Notes under the pieces: model-generated
What the model was told of the DNA's origin: nothing
Database searches by the model: none
Seen by the model: only the letters and a program-made list of their open reading frames with translations
Made by a program: the position numbers and the translations under genes
Part shown: one piece after another, positions 1 to 7,251 of the stretch
Layout of the letters: the number at the start of each line of letters is the position of its first letter
Numbering within the stretch: the first letter of the stretch is position 1
Assembly: GCA_944321205.1 (NCBI GenBank)
Contig: CALUKK010000139.1
Span: forward strand, 1 to 35,667
Direction of reading: 5' to 3'
DNA: 35,667 bases
Origin: an uncultured Alistipes sp.
GTDB taxonomy: Bacteria; Bacteroidota; Bacteroidia; Bacteroidales; Rikenellaceae

Positions 1-89
1 ATCTGGCTCTCGGGCGAACCCGTGTCGGTGTTAGACTTGCCGTACTGGCCGAAAAGCTCCTGCTTTTTCTCAGCTGTTAAATAAGCCAT
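1..89 (-). CDS. rpsO: 30S ribosomal protein S15, N-terminal part
   Basis: Only the first 29 codons lie in the window; the gene runs off the left edge. Reading leftward from the ATG at 89, the protein starts MAYLTAEKKQELFGQYGKSN and continues TDTGSPESQ. This is the characteristic S15 start, with the conserved G-K-S-x-T-D-T-G-S-x-E-x-Q pattern. S15 binds 16S rRNA early in assembly of the small-subunit platform. The gene is divergent from apbE and has its own promoter element at 161-168. Confidence 0.93.
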   Translation of the reverse strand, partial: MAYLTAEKKQELFGQYGKSNTDTGSPESQ

Positions 90-160
90 TTTGTAAAAGT
101 TTATTTAAGTTCCACTCTACGACGCATTCCCCTTACCGTGAATAACGCCAGAGCGTTCGG

Positions 161-168
161 CAAAGGTA
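161..168 (-). promoter_or_regulatory. -7 promoter element of rpsO
   Basis: Read on the minus strand this is TACCTTTG, an exact match to the Bacteroidetes -7 consensus TAnnTTTG. It lies 72 bases upstream of the rpsO start. No clear TTTG -33 box is seen at the expected distance. A small hairpin (5-bp stem, 144-157) would fall at or near the 5' end of the transcript. Confidence 0.6.
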
Positions 169-252
169 CGAATATAATTATGATTTAGGAATGAAAAGTC
201 AAAAATTCTTCGTCTTTTCGGGCGAAAAATGAAAAGTTTACGGGGAAAATCG

Positions 253-260
253 TATTTTTG
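253..260 (+). promoter_or_regulatory. -7 promoter element of apbE
   Basis: TATTTTTG matches TAnnTTTG exactly and lies 20 bases before the ATG at 281. Transcription would start around 264-267. That rules out the in-frame GTG at 260 as the start codon and supports the ATG at 281. No good -33 box is visible. Confidence 0.6.
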
Positions 261-280
261 TGGCTAAACGCAGGAAAATT

Positions 281-1291
281 ATGGGAAACAAGCGAGTCTG
301 CGGCGCCTGGGCCGTGGTTGCGGCGGTGGTTCTGGCCTCGTGCGGGAGTCGCCCCGACTATACGACCGTCGACGGTGTGATGCTGGGCACGACGCTGCAT
401 GTGGTGGCCGACGTGCGGGATGTGACGTCGCAGGAGCTCTATGCCGAGATCATGGAGCTCGACCGCCAGGCCAAGGCCTCGATGTCGATCTTTGACGAGG
501 GGTCGCTTCTGAGCCGTCTGAACCGCAACGAAACGGATACGGTCGACCGTCATATCGCCTTCAATCTTCGGTTGGCTGACAGCATCGGGGCCCTGAGCAA
601 CGGGCGTTATGACGTGACGGTCAAACCGCTGGTCGAGGCGTGGGGCTTTGCTGGCAAGGCGGCACAGGCTCATCCGAATATCGATTCGATTCTCGCCTTC
701 GTCGGCCGGGAGAAGGTGCATATCGAGGGCAACCGCCTGGTAAAGGCCGATCCTCGCGTGCAACTCGATTTCAACTCCATCGCCAAGGGTTATACGGTGG
801 ATCTGCTGGCAGCGCTGGTCGAGCGCTTCGGTGCCGAGAACTACATCGTCGACATCGGGGGAGAGGTTCGCTGCCGGGGTGTCAACCGCCAGGGCAATCC
901 GTGGCGGATCGGTGTGGAGACGCCCTTCGACGGCAACATGAGCAACGGCGATTACCTCCAGCGGCGGATCAGCCTCTCGGAGGGCGGTCTGGCCACATCG
1001 GGCAACTACCGCCGATACTATCTGGATGCCGACGGCAACAAGGTGGTCCATACGATCGACCCCCGTACGGGGCACAGCGTCGTGTCGCGGCTGCTGTCGG
1101 TGACGGTCGTGGCTCCGACGTGTGCCGAGGCCGATGCCCTGGGGACGATGTTCCTGGCCATGGGGGCCGATGATGCCCGGGCGGCGGTTGAGCGGATGCC
1201 GGGCGTGAAGGTCTATTTCATTCTGGCAGGTGACGGTGATACCTACGAAGAGTATGTCTCTGCGGCGATGCGGCCCTTGATCCTGGAGTAA
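281..1291 (+). CDS. apbE: FAD:protein FMN transferase (ApbE family lipoprotein)
   Basis: This enzyme covalently attaches FMN from FAD to a Thr/Ser of target flavoproteins such as NqrB/NqrC or RnfG/RnfD, on the outer face of the inner membrane. The product is 336 aa, a normal ApbE length. A lipoprotein signal ends in VLASC, with the lipidated Cys at residue 21. ApbE motifs follow in order: MLGTTLHV, GRYDVTVKPLVEAWGF, LDFNSIAKGYTVD (FAD-binding region), NYIVDIGGEVR, ATSGNYRRYY, HTIDPRTGH and the Mg-binding region TCAEADALGTMFLAMG. The ATG at 281 is preferred over the upstream GTG at 260 because it sits just before the hydrophobic signal, follows an AGGAAAA stretch, and the GTG is inside the -7 promoter element. 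The lipid kinase gene starts 25 bases downstream, so the two may be co-transcribed. Confidence 0.95.
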   Translation: MGNKRVCGAWAVVAAVVLASCGSRPDYTTVDGVMLGTTLHVVADVRDVTSQELYAEIMELDRQAKASMSIFDEGSLLSRLNRNETDTVDRHIAFNLRLADSIGALSNGRYDVTVKPLVEAWGFAGKAAQAHPNIDSILAFVGREKVHIEGNRLVKADPRVQLDFNSIAKGYTVDLLAALVERFGAENYIVDIGGEVRCRGVNRQGNPWRIGVETPFDGNMSNGDYLQRRISLSEGGLATSGNYRRYYLDADGNKVVHTIDPRTGHSVVSRLLSVTVVAPTCAEADALGTMFLAMGADDARAAVERMPGVKVYFILAGDGDTYEEYVSAAMRPLILE

Positions 1292-1316
1292 CCCTCCACC
1301 ACAAGCAGCAAACCGA

Positions 1317-2195
1317 ATGGAAATGAAAACCGCAGTTTTTCTCTATAATCCCGAATCGGGCCGTGGGCGAGTCGCCCGCGAAGCCGAGCAGATCGACGAA
1401 ATCTTCCGGACCAACGGTTACCGGGTGATCCCGCATCCGATCGATTTTTCGGTCAACCCCTTCGAGGGTCATGAGACGATCGATCTGATGGTTGTGGCCG
1501 GCGGCGACGGAACGGTCAATTTCGTGGTCAACGCCATGAAGCGCAAGGGCCTTGACATTCCGATCGGGGTGATCCCGGCCGGCACGGCGAACGATTTTGC
1601 CGGGGCGCTGGGCATGTCGAACGAACTGGTCGAGGCCGCACGTCAGATCGCTTCCGGGAGTGAGGATCGGGTCGATGTCGGACGGGTCAACGACTTGTGG
1701 TTCGTGAATATCTTCTCGTTCGGGATCTTCACGACCACCTCGCAACGAACCCCCAATTCGCGCAAGCACCGCATCGGCAAACTGGCCTATATCATCGAGG
1801 GGGTCAAGGAGTTCCGGACGATTCATGCCGTGCCATTGGAGATTGTGGCCGATGGTGAACACTTCGATCTGCGGTCGCTGATGGTGCTGATCTTCAACGG
1901 CGAGACGGCCGGAGGCTTCCGGCTGGCCCGAACCTCGTCGATCCGCGACGGACTCTTCGACTGTATCCTGCTTGAAAAGAGGGACCTTTTCCGTTCGACC
2001 CTGGCCATGGGGCAGTATCTGCTGGGTGGAAATCCGAAAATCGTACGCCATCTGCGGGCCCGCCATATCGACATTCAGTCGACGATCAATGAACCGACGG
2101 ATGTCGACGGACAGCCCGGGGCCGAATTCCCGTTGCATATCGAGTGTGTGGCGGGAGGACTTCGCGTAATGTGTCCGCGGACCGGTGAGGAGTAA
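1317..2195 (+). CDS. diacylglycerol kinase family lipid kinase (DagK/YegS type)
   Basis: Cytosolic or membrane-associated lipid kinase that uses ATP to phosphorylate diacylglycerol or a related lipid (DAGK catalytic domain, family usual length about 300 aa; here 292 aa). Visible motifs are the N-terminal NPESGRGR nucleotide-binding loop, the signature VVAGGDGTVNFVVNAM near residues 60-75, and PIGVIPAGTANDFAGALGM. The C-terminal half (NGETAGGFRLA, then DGLFDCILLEK and VDGQPG) is the usual second beta-sandwich domain of the family. There is no signal peptide. A second in-frame ATG two codons downstream (1323) could also be the start. The exact lipid substrate cannot be told from sequence. Confidence 0.9.
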   Translation: MEMKTAVFLYNPESGRGRVAREAEQIDEIFRTNGYRVIPHPIDFSVNPFEGHETIDLMVVAGGDGTVNFVVNAMKRKGLDIPIGVIPAGTANDFAGALGMSNELVEAARQIASGSEDRVDVGRVNDLWFVNIFSFGIFTTTSQRTPNSRKHRIGKLAYIIEGVKEFRTIHAVPLEIVADGEHFDLRSLMVLIFNGETAGGFRLARTSSIRDGLFDCILLEKRDLFRSTLAMGQYLLGGNPKIVRHLRARHIDIQSTINEPTDVDGQPGAEFPLHIECVAGGLRVMCPRTGEE

Positions 2196-2287
2196 ACGGG
2201 CCGGGGCGGATTTTGTGTCGGGGATTCTGTCAGGGTATTTTATTTTGTGCTCAAATTGCCGGGACGGGCGATTTTTTGGATCCCGAC

Positions 2288-2319
2288 TTGCGATTTTACG
2301 GGTTAAAATGCTAATTTTG
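2288..2319 (+). promoter_or_regulatory. promoter of the AraC-family regulator gene
   Basis: TTG at 2288-2290 and TAATTTTG at 2312-2319 are separated by 21 bases. The -7 box matches TAnnTTTG exactly and the -33 box is a partial TTTG. Transcription would begin around 2325, leaving a very short leader before the ATG at 2337. Confidence 0.55.
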
Positions 2320-2336
2320 TCAAAAAACACGACGCT

Positions 2337-3251
2337 ATGGCGGGAAACGGCAAAACGATGCGCGGCAACGGACGGGAAGGTTTGCACAAAGTCTCCATCT
2401 CCCGGATCAAAAAGGAGATGAGCGATGTCTTCTACCTTTCGGACGATCTGGTCATCACGACGCTTACGGCCGACAAGAATACCACGGCAAACTATCCGAC
2501 AGCGATCGACGGCTTTACGGCGATCATCATGATGGCGGGCGAGGCGGTCGTGTCGATCGACATGCAGAACTACACCGTACGTCCCAATACGATCGTCTTC
2601 TTCAATCCCGACTCGATCATCCGTACGGTGAAGTGTTCATCGAATGCGGCGGCCTATCTGCTGGCCTTTTCCAAGTCGTTCGTCAACGAGATCCAGATCG
2701 ACCTTTCGACCTCGCTTCCGGTCTACATGCGTTTCGGCAAGGCTCCGGTGCTGGAGGTTACGCAGCAGGATGTCGACGAGATCCGGCAGCTGTTCCAGTT
2801 GATCAAGACCATGCTGCTGAGCGACAAGGAGCGCTATCGCCACGAGATTATCCGGACGCTTTTCACCACGGCATTCTATATCATTACGGAGATCAATCTT
2901 CGCGAGCAGCCCGGCGCGATCAAGCAGGGCCGCTGCGAGGTGCTGTTCGACGAATTCATGTCGTTGTTGCAGCAGTACAGCAAGCAGGAACGCAACGTGA
3001 GTTTCTACGCCAAACAGTTGAACATCACGCCGAAATATCTTTCGTCGGTGGTCAAGGAGGTCAGCGGCAAGACGGCGGCGCGCTGGATCGACGAGGCGGT
3101 GATTCTTGAAGCGAAGGCCCTGCTGAAATATTCGGGGATGAGCATTCAGGAGATCGCCTATCATCTGAATTTTTCGACGCAATCGTTTTTCGGGAAGTAT
3201 TTCAAGCAGCATACCGGCACCTCGCCTTCGCGCTACAAGCGAAAGGGGTAA
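2337..3251 (+). CDS. AraC-family transcriptional regulator
   Basis: 304-residue one-component regulator. The N-terminal ~180 residues form a cupin-like sensor region: a run of beta-strand-like sequence around MAGEAVVSIDMQNYTVRPNT, which is the usual AraC_binding pattern. The C-terminal ~100 residues are a two-helix-turn-helix DNA-binding domain, with NVSFYAKQLNITPKYLSSVV as the first HTH and MSIQEIAYHLNFSTQSFFGK as the second, followed by the family signature FKQHTGTSPSRYKRK. The start is uncertain. The ATG at 2337 fits the promoter at 2288-2319, but the ATG at 2358 is possible, and so is one at about 2418, where AAAGGAG directly abuts the start. It is transcribed alone and ends at strong hairpins. 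Its targets are unknown, and nothing shows that it controls the nearby sugar genes. Confidence 0.9.
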   Translation: MAGNGKTMRGNGREGLHKVSISRIKKEMSDVFYLSDDLVITTLTADKNTTANYPTAIDGFTAIIMMAGEAVVSIDMQNYTVRPNTIVFFNPDSIIRTVKCSSNAAAYLLAFSKSFVNEIQIDLSTSLPVYMRFGKAPVLEVTQQDVDEIRQLFQLIKTMLLSDKERYRHEIIRTLFTTAFYIITEINLREQPGAIKQGRCEVLFDEFMSLLQQYSKQERNVSFYAKQLNITPKYLSSVVKEVSGKTAARWIDEAVILEAKALLKYSGMSIQEIAYHLNFSTQSFFGKYFKQHTGTSPSRYKRKG

Positions 3252-3278
3252 CAGCCCCGGCGACCGCACCCGGGCTGT
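3251..3278 (+). terminator. possible weak hairpin at the end of the araC-type gene
   Basis: ACAGCCC at 3251-3257 pairs with GGGCTGT at 3272-3278 directly after the stop codon. Only a scattered T-rich stretch follows (CTTTCTCATTTT to 3300). It may assist termination, but the hairpin at 3384-3419 is much stronger. Confidence 0.35.
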
Positions 3279-3383
3279 CGGTCATCGGCTTTCTCATTTT
3301 ACCTGTCCGTTTCCTCCTTGTCCGGGTACGGCGACCATCCGTGTACGGGGCTTTACAATATGGATGGGGCCTTGCAGTTGATA

Positions 3384-3419
3384 AAACGGCCGTCGGAGTA
3401 TCATCTCCGACGGCCGTTT
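3384..3419. terminator. bidirectional hairpin terminator between convergent genes
   Basis: A perfect 15-bp inverted repeat (AAACGGCCGTCGGAG at 3384-3398 and CTCCGACGGCCGTTT at 3405-3419) with a six-base loop TATCAT. It lies between the plus-strand AraC-type gene and the 3' end of the minus-strand DUF4091 gene. The A-tract at one end and T-tract at the other let it work in both directions. It marks the boundary between core genes and the sugar locus. Confidence 0.85.
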
Positions 3420-3440
3420 CCGACAAATGGAAGCGTTAAG

Positions 3441-5159
3441 TTATTTGGCGAGGAATTCGAGCATTTCGCGTCGGATCTGTCTGAATCGTTCGACGGAGGT
3501 GTCGTAGCGGTCGTAGTCGAAGACGATTGAATCCGCAAATTCCCGGGCGCGTTGCGGGTCCCGATCCTCGACAAGTTTCAGCAGATCGTAATCGCGGATT
3601 CCGTCCCGCATGGCGGAGAGCCGAATCGAGGGATAAAGTTTTCGGTAGCCCGGATAGACGATGTGAGAGTCACCTCCGGGCCAGTCGTTGGCCGGGGCGG
3701 AGACATCGCCGAAGGGGTCGCCGTTGGCGCCCCATGCGTTGAACCCCCAGTGGAGATAGCCCGGAGCCTGGTATTTGTAATTGATCCAATGAAGCAGCCG
3801 GGTTTTAATGAGGGGCAGGGTAACGTAGCGATTGGCGAAATTGCCGCGCGGATACATGCAGGTATAGAACCAGCAGGCGTGGTTTTCAGGCATCTGGCGG
3901 TAGATGGTGCGAGGCAGTTCGTCGAGTTGGGGAACGAGAATGTCGATCAGTTCCGGATCGTATCCGGAAGCGCGGAAGGCTTCGATGATCCGGATATCGG
4001 GAGCGGCCCTTTTTATCAGTCGTGCGAGGGCTTCCCAAGATTGGAGATTTTCGTCGAGCGGTTCATCGGCGACGTGTTGGACATAGATATCGAGCCAGGA
4101 GCGACCGCTTCCGTCGTCGAGGGGTTTGGACCGCAGGTGTTCCTGCAAGGCCTGGAAGTAGGCGGTGAGGTATCGTTCGACGCGGGGATCGTCAGGCGGG
4201 AGTCGTTGCCGGAGATATCCGCCTTTGCCGTCGGGGATCGGAATCTCGGCCCGGAACGGATCGATCCAACCGTTGTGAGCCCGTTTGGCGATGTGGTTGG
4301 CCTCGATCATCCGGACATGGGTGTGAGCGAGCAGGAATTCGATTGTCCGGTCCATTCTCGCAAAATCGAATTTCCAGGACATACCGTCGGATCCGGGGAG
4401 GGGTTCTCCGGTTTCGTGGAGAAGCCAGACATTCTGTCCGTATGCGGAAGCGGTCTCGACCAGACGCTGCATGCATTCCCAATAGAGAGGCGAATCATCC
4501 TGGACGGGAACTCCCGCATTCATGTAGGAGAATTTGTCGGGGAAATACCAGTTGGTGATCGACAGGGACTGTTGGGGAAGCGTGACGGGATAAACCTGGA
4601 TGTTGAAACGGCAGTCATCGACAGTCCGGCGTCCGTTTTTCCGGCCGCAGATGCGCAGTGAACCTTCGTAAAGGCCCGGTTCGGCATTGTTCGGAATCGG
4701 GATGTCGACCCAGAGCAGGGCGGGTCTTCCGGGAGTGACGATTCCGACGGTATCGGTCAGAATCGGGTCGGGATACTCGCCCAGGGGGGATTGCAGTGCG
4801 TCGGGTGCTGCCGGCATGTAGGCGTGCGAAGCTCTGACGTTCTGGACCCAACCGAAGGTTGCGTTGTCGCTGAGTTCCGCACCCTGTGCCGATCTTGCTT
4901 TTCGGAGCCGAGGCGTCAGCCCGACGATGGAATCGTTTGCCGAAAGGACGAACTGCACGACGGCATTCTCGCCACGGGCTACCCGGATCGTGTCGTCGCC
5001 GCCTGCCGGAAGCGGAGCTCCGGGCAATACGTTGAACAGCGGATCGACGGAACGGATCGTGACACCGCTTTCGGAGCAGGCCGTTGCAGCGAACAGCAGC
5101 AGTCCGCAGCAACTTCCCGACAAACGGTTTGTTGTTTTTCGCAAAGAGAAGGTCTTCAT
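3441..5159 (-). CDS. DUF4091 / GH123-like glycoside hydrolase lipoprotein
   Basis: 572 aa. A lipoprotein signal ends in LFAATAC (Cys28), so the protein is membrane-anchored. An N-terminal beta-sandwich (about residues 30-200) with the phrase VDIPIPNNAEPGLYEGSLRI precedes a TIM-barrel-like central part. The C-terminus has the DUF4091 signature GYLHWGFNAWG and then SIRLSAMRDGIRDYDLLKLV. GH123 beta-N-acetylgalactosaminidases use a neighbouring Asp-Glu pair for substrate-assisted catalysis. Here the pair is D365-E366 in HVADEPLDE, close to the position I recall for the Bacteroides GH123 enzyme. The gene follows GH127 after a 40-base gap on the same strand, so they are probably one transcript. A GalNAc- or GlcNAc-releasing activity is an inference from the family; many DUF4091 proteins are uncharacterised. 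Confidence 0.8.
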   Translation of the reverse strand: MKTFSLRKTTNRLSGSCCGLLLFAATACSESGVTIRSVDPLFNVLPGAPLPAGGDDTIRVARGENAVVQFVLSANDSIVGLTPRLRKARSAQGAELSDNATFGWVQNVRASHAYMPAAPDALQSPLGEYPDPILTDTVGIVTPGRPALLWVDIPIPNNAEPGLYEGSLRICGRKNGRRTVDDCRFNIQVYPVTLPQQSLSITNWYFPDKFSYMNAGVPVQDDSPLYWECMQRLVETASAYGQNVWLLHETGEPLPGSDGMSWKFDFARMDRTIEFLLAHTHVRMIEANHIAKRAHNGWIDPFRAEIPIPDGKGGYLRQRLPPDDPRVERYLTAYFQALQEHLRSKPLDDGSGRSWLDIYVQHVADEPLDENLQSWEALARLIKRAAPDIRIIEAFRASGYDPELIDILVPQLDELPRTIYRQMPENHACWFYTCMYPRGNFANRYVTLPLIKTRLLHWINYKYQAPGYLHWGFNAWGANGDPFGDVSAPANDWPGGDSHIVYPGYRKLYPSIRLSAMRDGIRDYDLLKLVEDRDPQRAREFADSIVFDYDRYDTSVERFRQIRREMLEFLAK

Positions 5160-5199
5160 GATGACGAGGACATGTTTGGAAGAGAAAATCGGATATTTG

Positions 5200-7137
5200 T
5201 CATTCGGTGACGGGAAAGACCGTAAGTCGGAGTTCGGTGCATCCGTACGGGATCAGATCGAGGTATTCGACGGTATCGGAAATGGGCTGTGCCACTCCAC
5301 CTTCGGGGAGTCGCGGTGTATAACGCTCCTCTTCGAGCTCCCAGCGGATTTTTTTTGCCGGAACCCGGATCTTCACGGGCGTTTGTTCCGCCTCGAAAGG
5401 ATAGCTGCCGGGTTTGGCCTCCTGGGGATGGATAACCTCCGGGAGCATGGGGGAATCGGTACACAGGGCGTAGTTCCAGGCTCCGGCAGGTTCGATGCTC
5501 CAACATTTGAATGCGGGGTTTGCGGGGGTCTTTCCGTTCATGTTCGCATAGACGGTTTGGTCTTCGGTCTTGTGTTGCGGCACGGCGTAGGAGAAGACCA
5601 GCGGTCCGCGTTGGAGATAGACGCCCTGTCCGGGAATGGATGTCAGGTGCGGTTTCATGGCGAGGCTCAGCCGGATCCGATCTCCGTTCCTGAAATTCCG
5701 GCGGATGGTTACGAACGTCCCATGGGTTGCCGGGAGCTTCCAGGGTTTGCCATTGACGGATATCTGGGCGTCGTCACACCAGTCGGGGATACGCAGCAGA
5801 AAGGGGATTTCGGCCTTGCCATCCAGGAAGAAACGGAACTCGATCTCTCCCTCGAAGGGATATTCGGTGTGTTGTTCGATCCGGCAGGTTTTGCCGTCGG
5901 GCAGATCGAACGTTCCGCACGACGGTCCGTACAGGGCTGCGGCGATGGCTCCGTCTTTCCGGCGCAGCCACATGTAGGTCACATAGTTGGGCATGAAGCG
6001 GTGTACGTTTCCCGAGCAACACTCCGTTTCGTGAGTCGGGCGGTATGCCATCCATGTCGAACCGTGGAAGAAGGCGTTGTGGTTCGAGCGCCCGGTGGCG
6101 ATCACCTGATTGACGGAGGAGAAGTATTGCAGGGCCCGGAAATCTTTGGTCACGGCTCCGGGTCCGGCGTTGAATACCGCTTTTTCGATCTTGTCGGCCC
6201 ATGCGACGTCTCCCGTTGTGAGAAGAAACTGTTCGAGGGTCCAGGTGTAGTCGGTAATATCGCAGGTTTCGTGGCTGTTGATGATGTTTTCGTTGCCCAC
6301 GAGGGCTTCGGCGCTGGCCGGGACACCGTCGGGAAGCATGTGATCGCGCGTGAGTTTTCGTTCGGCATTGACGGCCAGTTCGAGATAACGGTGTTCGCCG
6401 GTGTAGGCATAGAGCAGCATCGGGAGTTTGAGCTCCTCCATGCAGGTCACGCCATGCATGGAGAGACGTTCGTCGTTGGCTGCCAGCTCCGGCGTAAGAT
6501 CTCCGAATTTACCGTCGTCGTATGCCTGTCTGGCGGTTTCAAGCAGTTTGCGGTTTGCGGTTTTGCCGAAGGTCCACAGCATGCCCTCGATCGAGACGAT
6601 GTTGCGCCATTGTTCCACCTCCTCTTTGGAGAAGTTCAGATAGTGTTTTTCGAGGGCACGGGGAATTTCGGGGTCCCCCGTTCGTTCGTAATAGGCCTGC
6701 ATGACGCGGAAATAGACGCACATGGGCCACATGGTCTCGATTCGGGGATTTCCGAGTTTTCCCGTTTCGGAGGCGTTTTCCAGCGTATACCGGATACCGG
6801 CTTCTCCTTTTTCGATCAGATCCGGATCCCTGAGCAGATAGCCCAGGCGGAGCAGACCGTCGCTGTAATAGGCCGTCTGCTCGTATCGCCACCAGTCGCT
6901 TCCGTAGCTGTCGGTATTTCTCCGGATCTCCCCGGCCCAAAGCGAGGAGTCATAGGGATAGGAGAGCGCTTCGGGATGTCCCGTGAGTCCGGATTGTTGA
7001 CGACGGAGGAACTCTTTGATCCAACCTTGCGGTTCGATGTCGACATGCATGCCGCCCTGAAAGACGGCATGGGGAGCCTGGGCTCCGACCTGAAGGCAGA
7101 GAAGCGTCAGCAGAAGAGAGACAACGAGTTTTTTCAT
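5200..7137 (-). CDS. GH127-family glycoside hydrolase (DUF1680; beta-L-arabinofuranosidase type)
   Basis: 645 aa, with a cleavable signal peptide (MKKLVVSLLLTLLCLQVGAQ), so it is likely periplasmic. GH127 enzymes use a zinc-bound cysteine nucleophile. The Bifidobacterium enzyme HypBA1 has an E-x-C motif and a Cys-Cys pair as ligands. Both are present here: E290-T-C292 in SHETCD and C373-C374 in HETECCSGNVHRFMP. E277 in SAEALVG fits the acid/base position. The barrel begins with the family phrase FQGGMHVDIEPQGWIKEFLRRQ. The start at 7137 is chosen because the reading frame upstream (to 7188) would begin inside the promoter at 7186-7193. GH127 and related families include several furanosidase specificities, so the exact sugar is open. 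Confidence 0.88.
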   Translation of the reverse strand: MKKLVVSLLLTLLCLQVGAQAPHAVFQGGMHVDIEPQGWIKEFLRRQQSGLTGHPEALSYPYDSSLWAGEIRRNTDSYGSDWWRYEQTAYYSDGLLRLGYLLRDPDLIEKGEAGIRYTLENASETGKLGNPRIETMWPMCVYFRVMQAYYERTGDPEIPRALEKHYLNFSKEEVEQWRNIVSIEGMLWTFGKTANRKLLETARQAYDDGKFGDLTPELAANDERLSMHGVTCMEELKLPMLLYAYTGEHRYLELAVNAERKLTRDHMLPDGVPASAEALVGNENIINSHETCDITDYTWTLEQFLLTTGDVAWADKIEKAVFNAGPGAVTKDFRALQYFSSVNQVIATGRSNHNAFFHGSTWMAYRPTHETECCSGNVHRFMPNYVTYMWLRRKDGAIAAALYGPSCGTFDLPDGKTCRIEQHTEYPFEGEIEFRFFLDGKAEIPFLLRIPDWCDDAQISVNGKPWKLPATHGTFVTIRRNFRNGDRIRLSLAMKPHLTSIPGQGVYLQRGPLVFSYAVPQHKTEDQTVYANMNGKTPANPAFKCWSIEPAGAWNYALCTDSPMLPEVIHPQEAKPGSYPFEAEQTPVKIRVPAKKIRWELEEERYTPRLPEGGVAQPISDTVEYLDLIPYGCTELRLTVFPVTE

Positions 7138-7185
7138 GATGTGTTTAAAGTTTGACGAGGTCCTTCCCCGGATCCGCTCCGGAGA

Positions 7186-7193
7186 CAAAAATA
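7186..7193 (-). promoter_or_regulatory. -7 promoter element of the GH127-DUF4091 unit
   Basis: Read on the minus strand this is TATTTTTG, an exact TAnnTTTG match, 48 bases upstream of the GH127 ATG and inside the 114-base gap after the GH3 gene. It suggests that GH127 and DUF4091 can be transcribed independently of GH3. No TTTG -33 box is visible. Confidence 0.5.
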
Positions 7194-7251
7194 CGTAAAT
7201 GTCGGGAATTTCGGACGCCGGTGTGGAAAAGAGCGTGATGATAGAATCGAT

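Noticed and set aside
1218..2387. Minus-strand open frame of 389 codons opposite the lipid kinase gene
   Set aside because: Antisense shadow; the plus strand carries the DAGK signature GGDGTVN.
4864..7155. Plus-strand open frame of 763 codons opposite the GH127 and DUF4091 genes
   Set aside because: It lies antisense to two genes with clear family motifs, has no recognisable domain, and such long antisense frames are common in GC-rich coding DNA.
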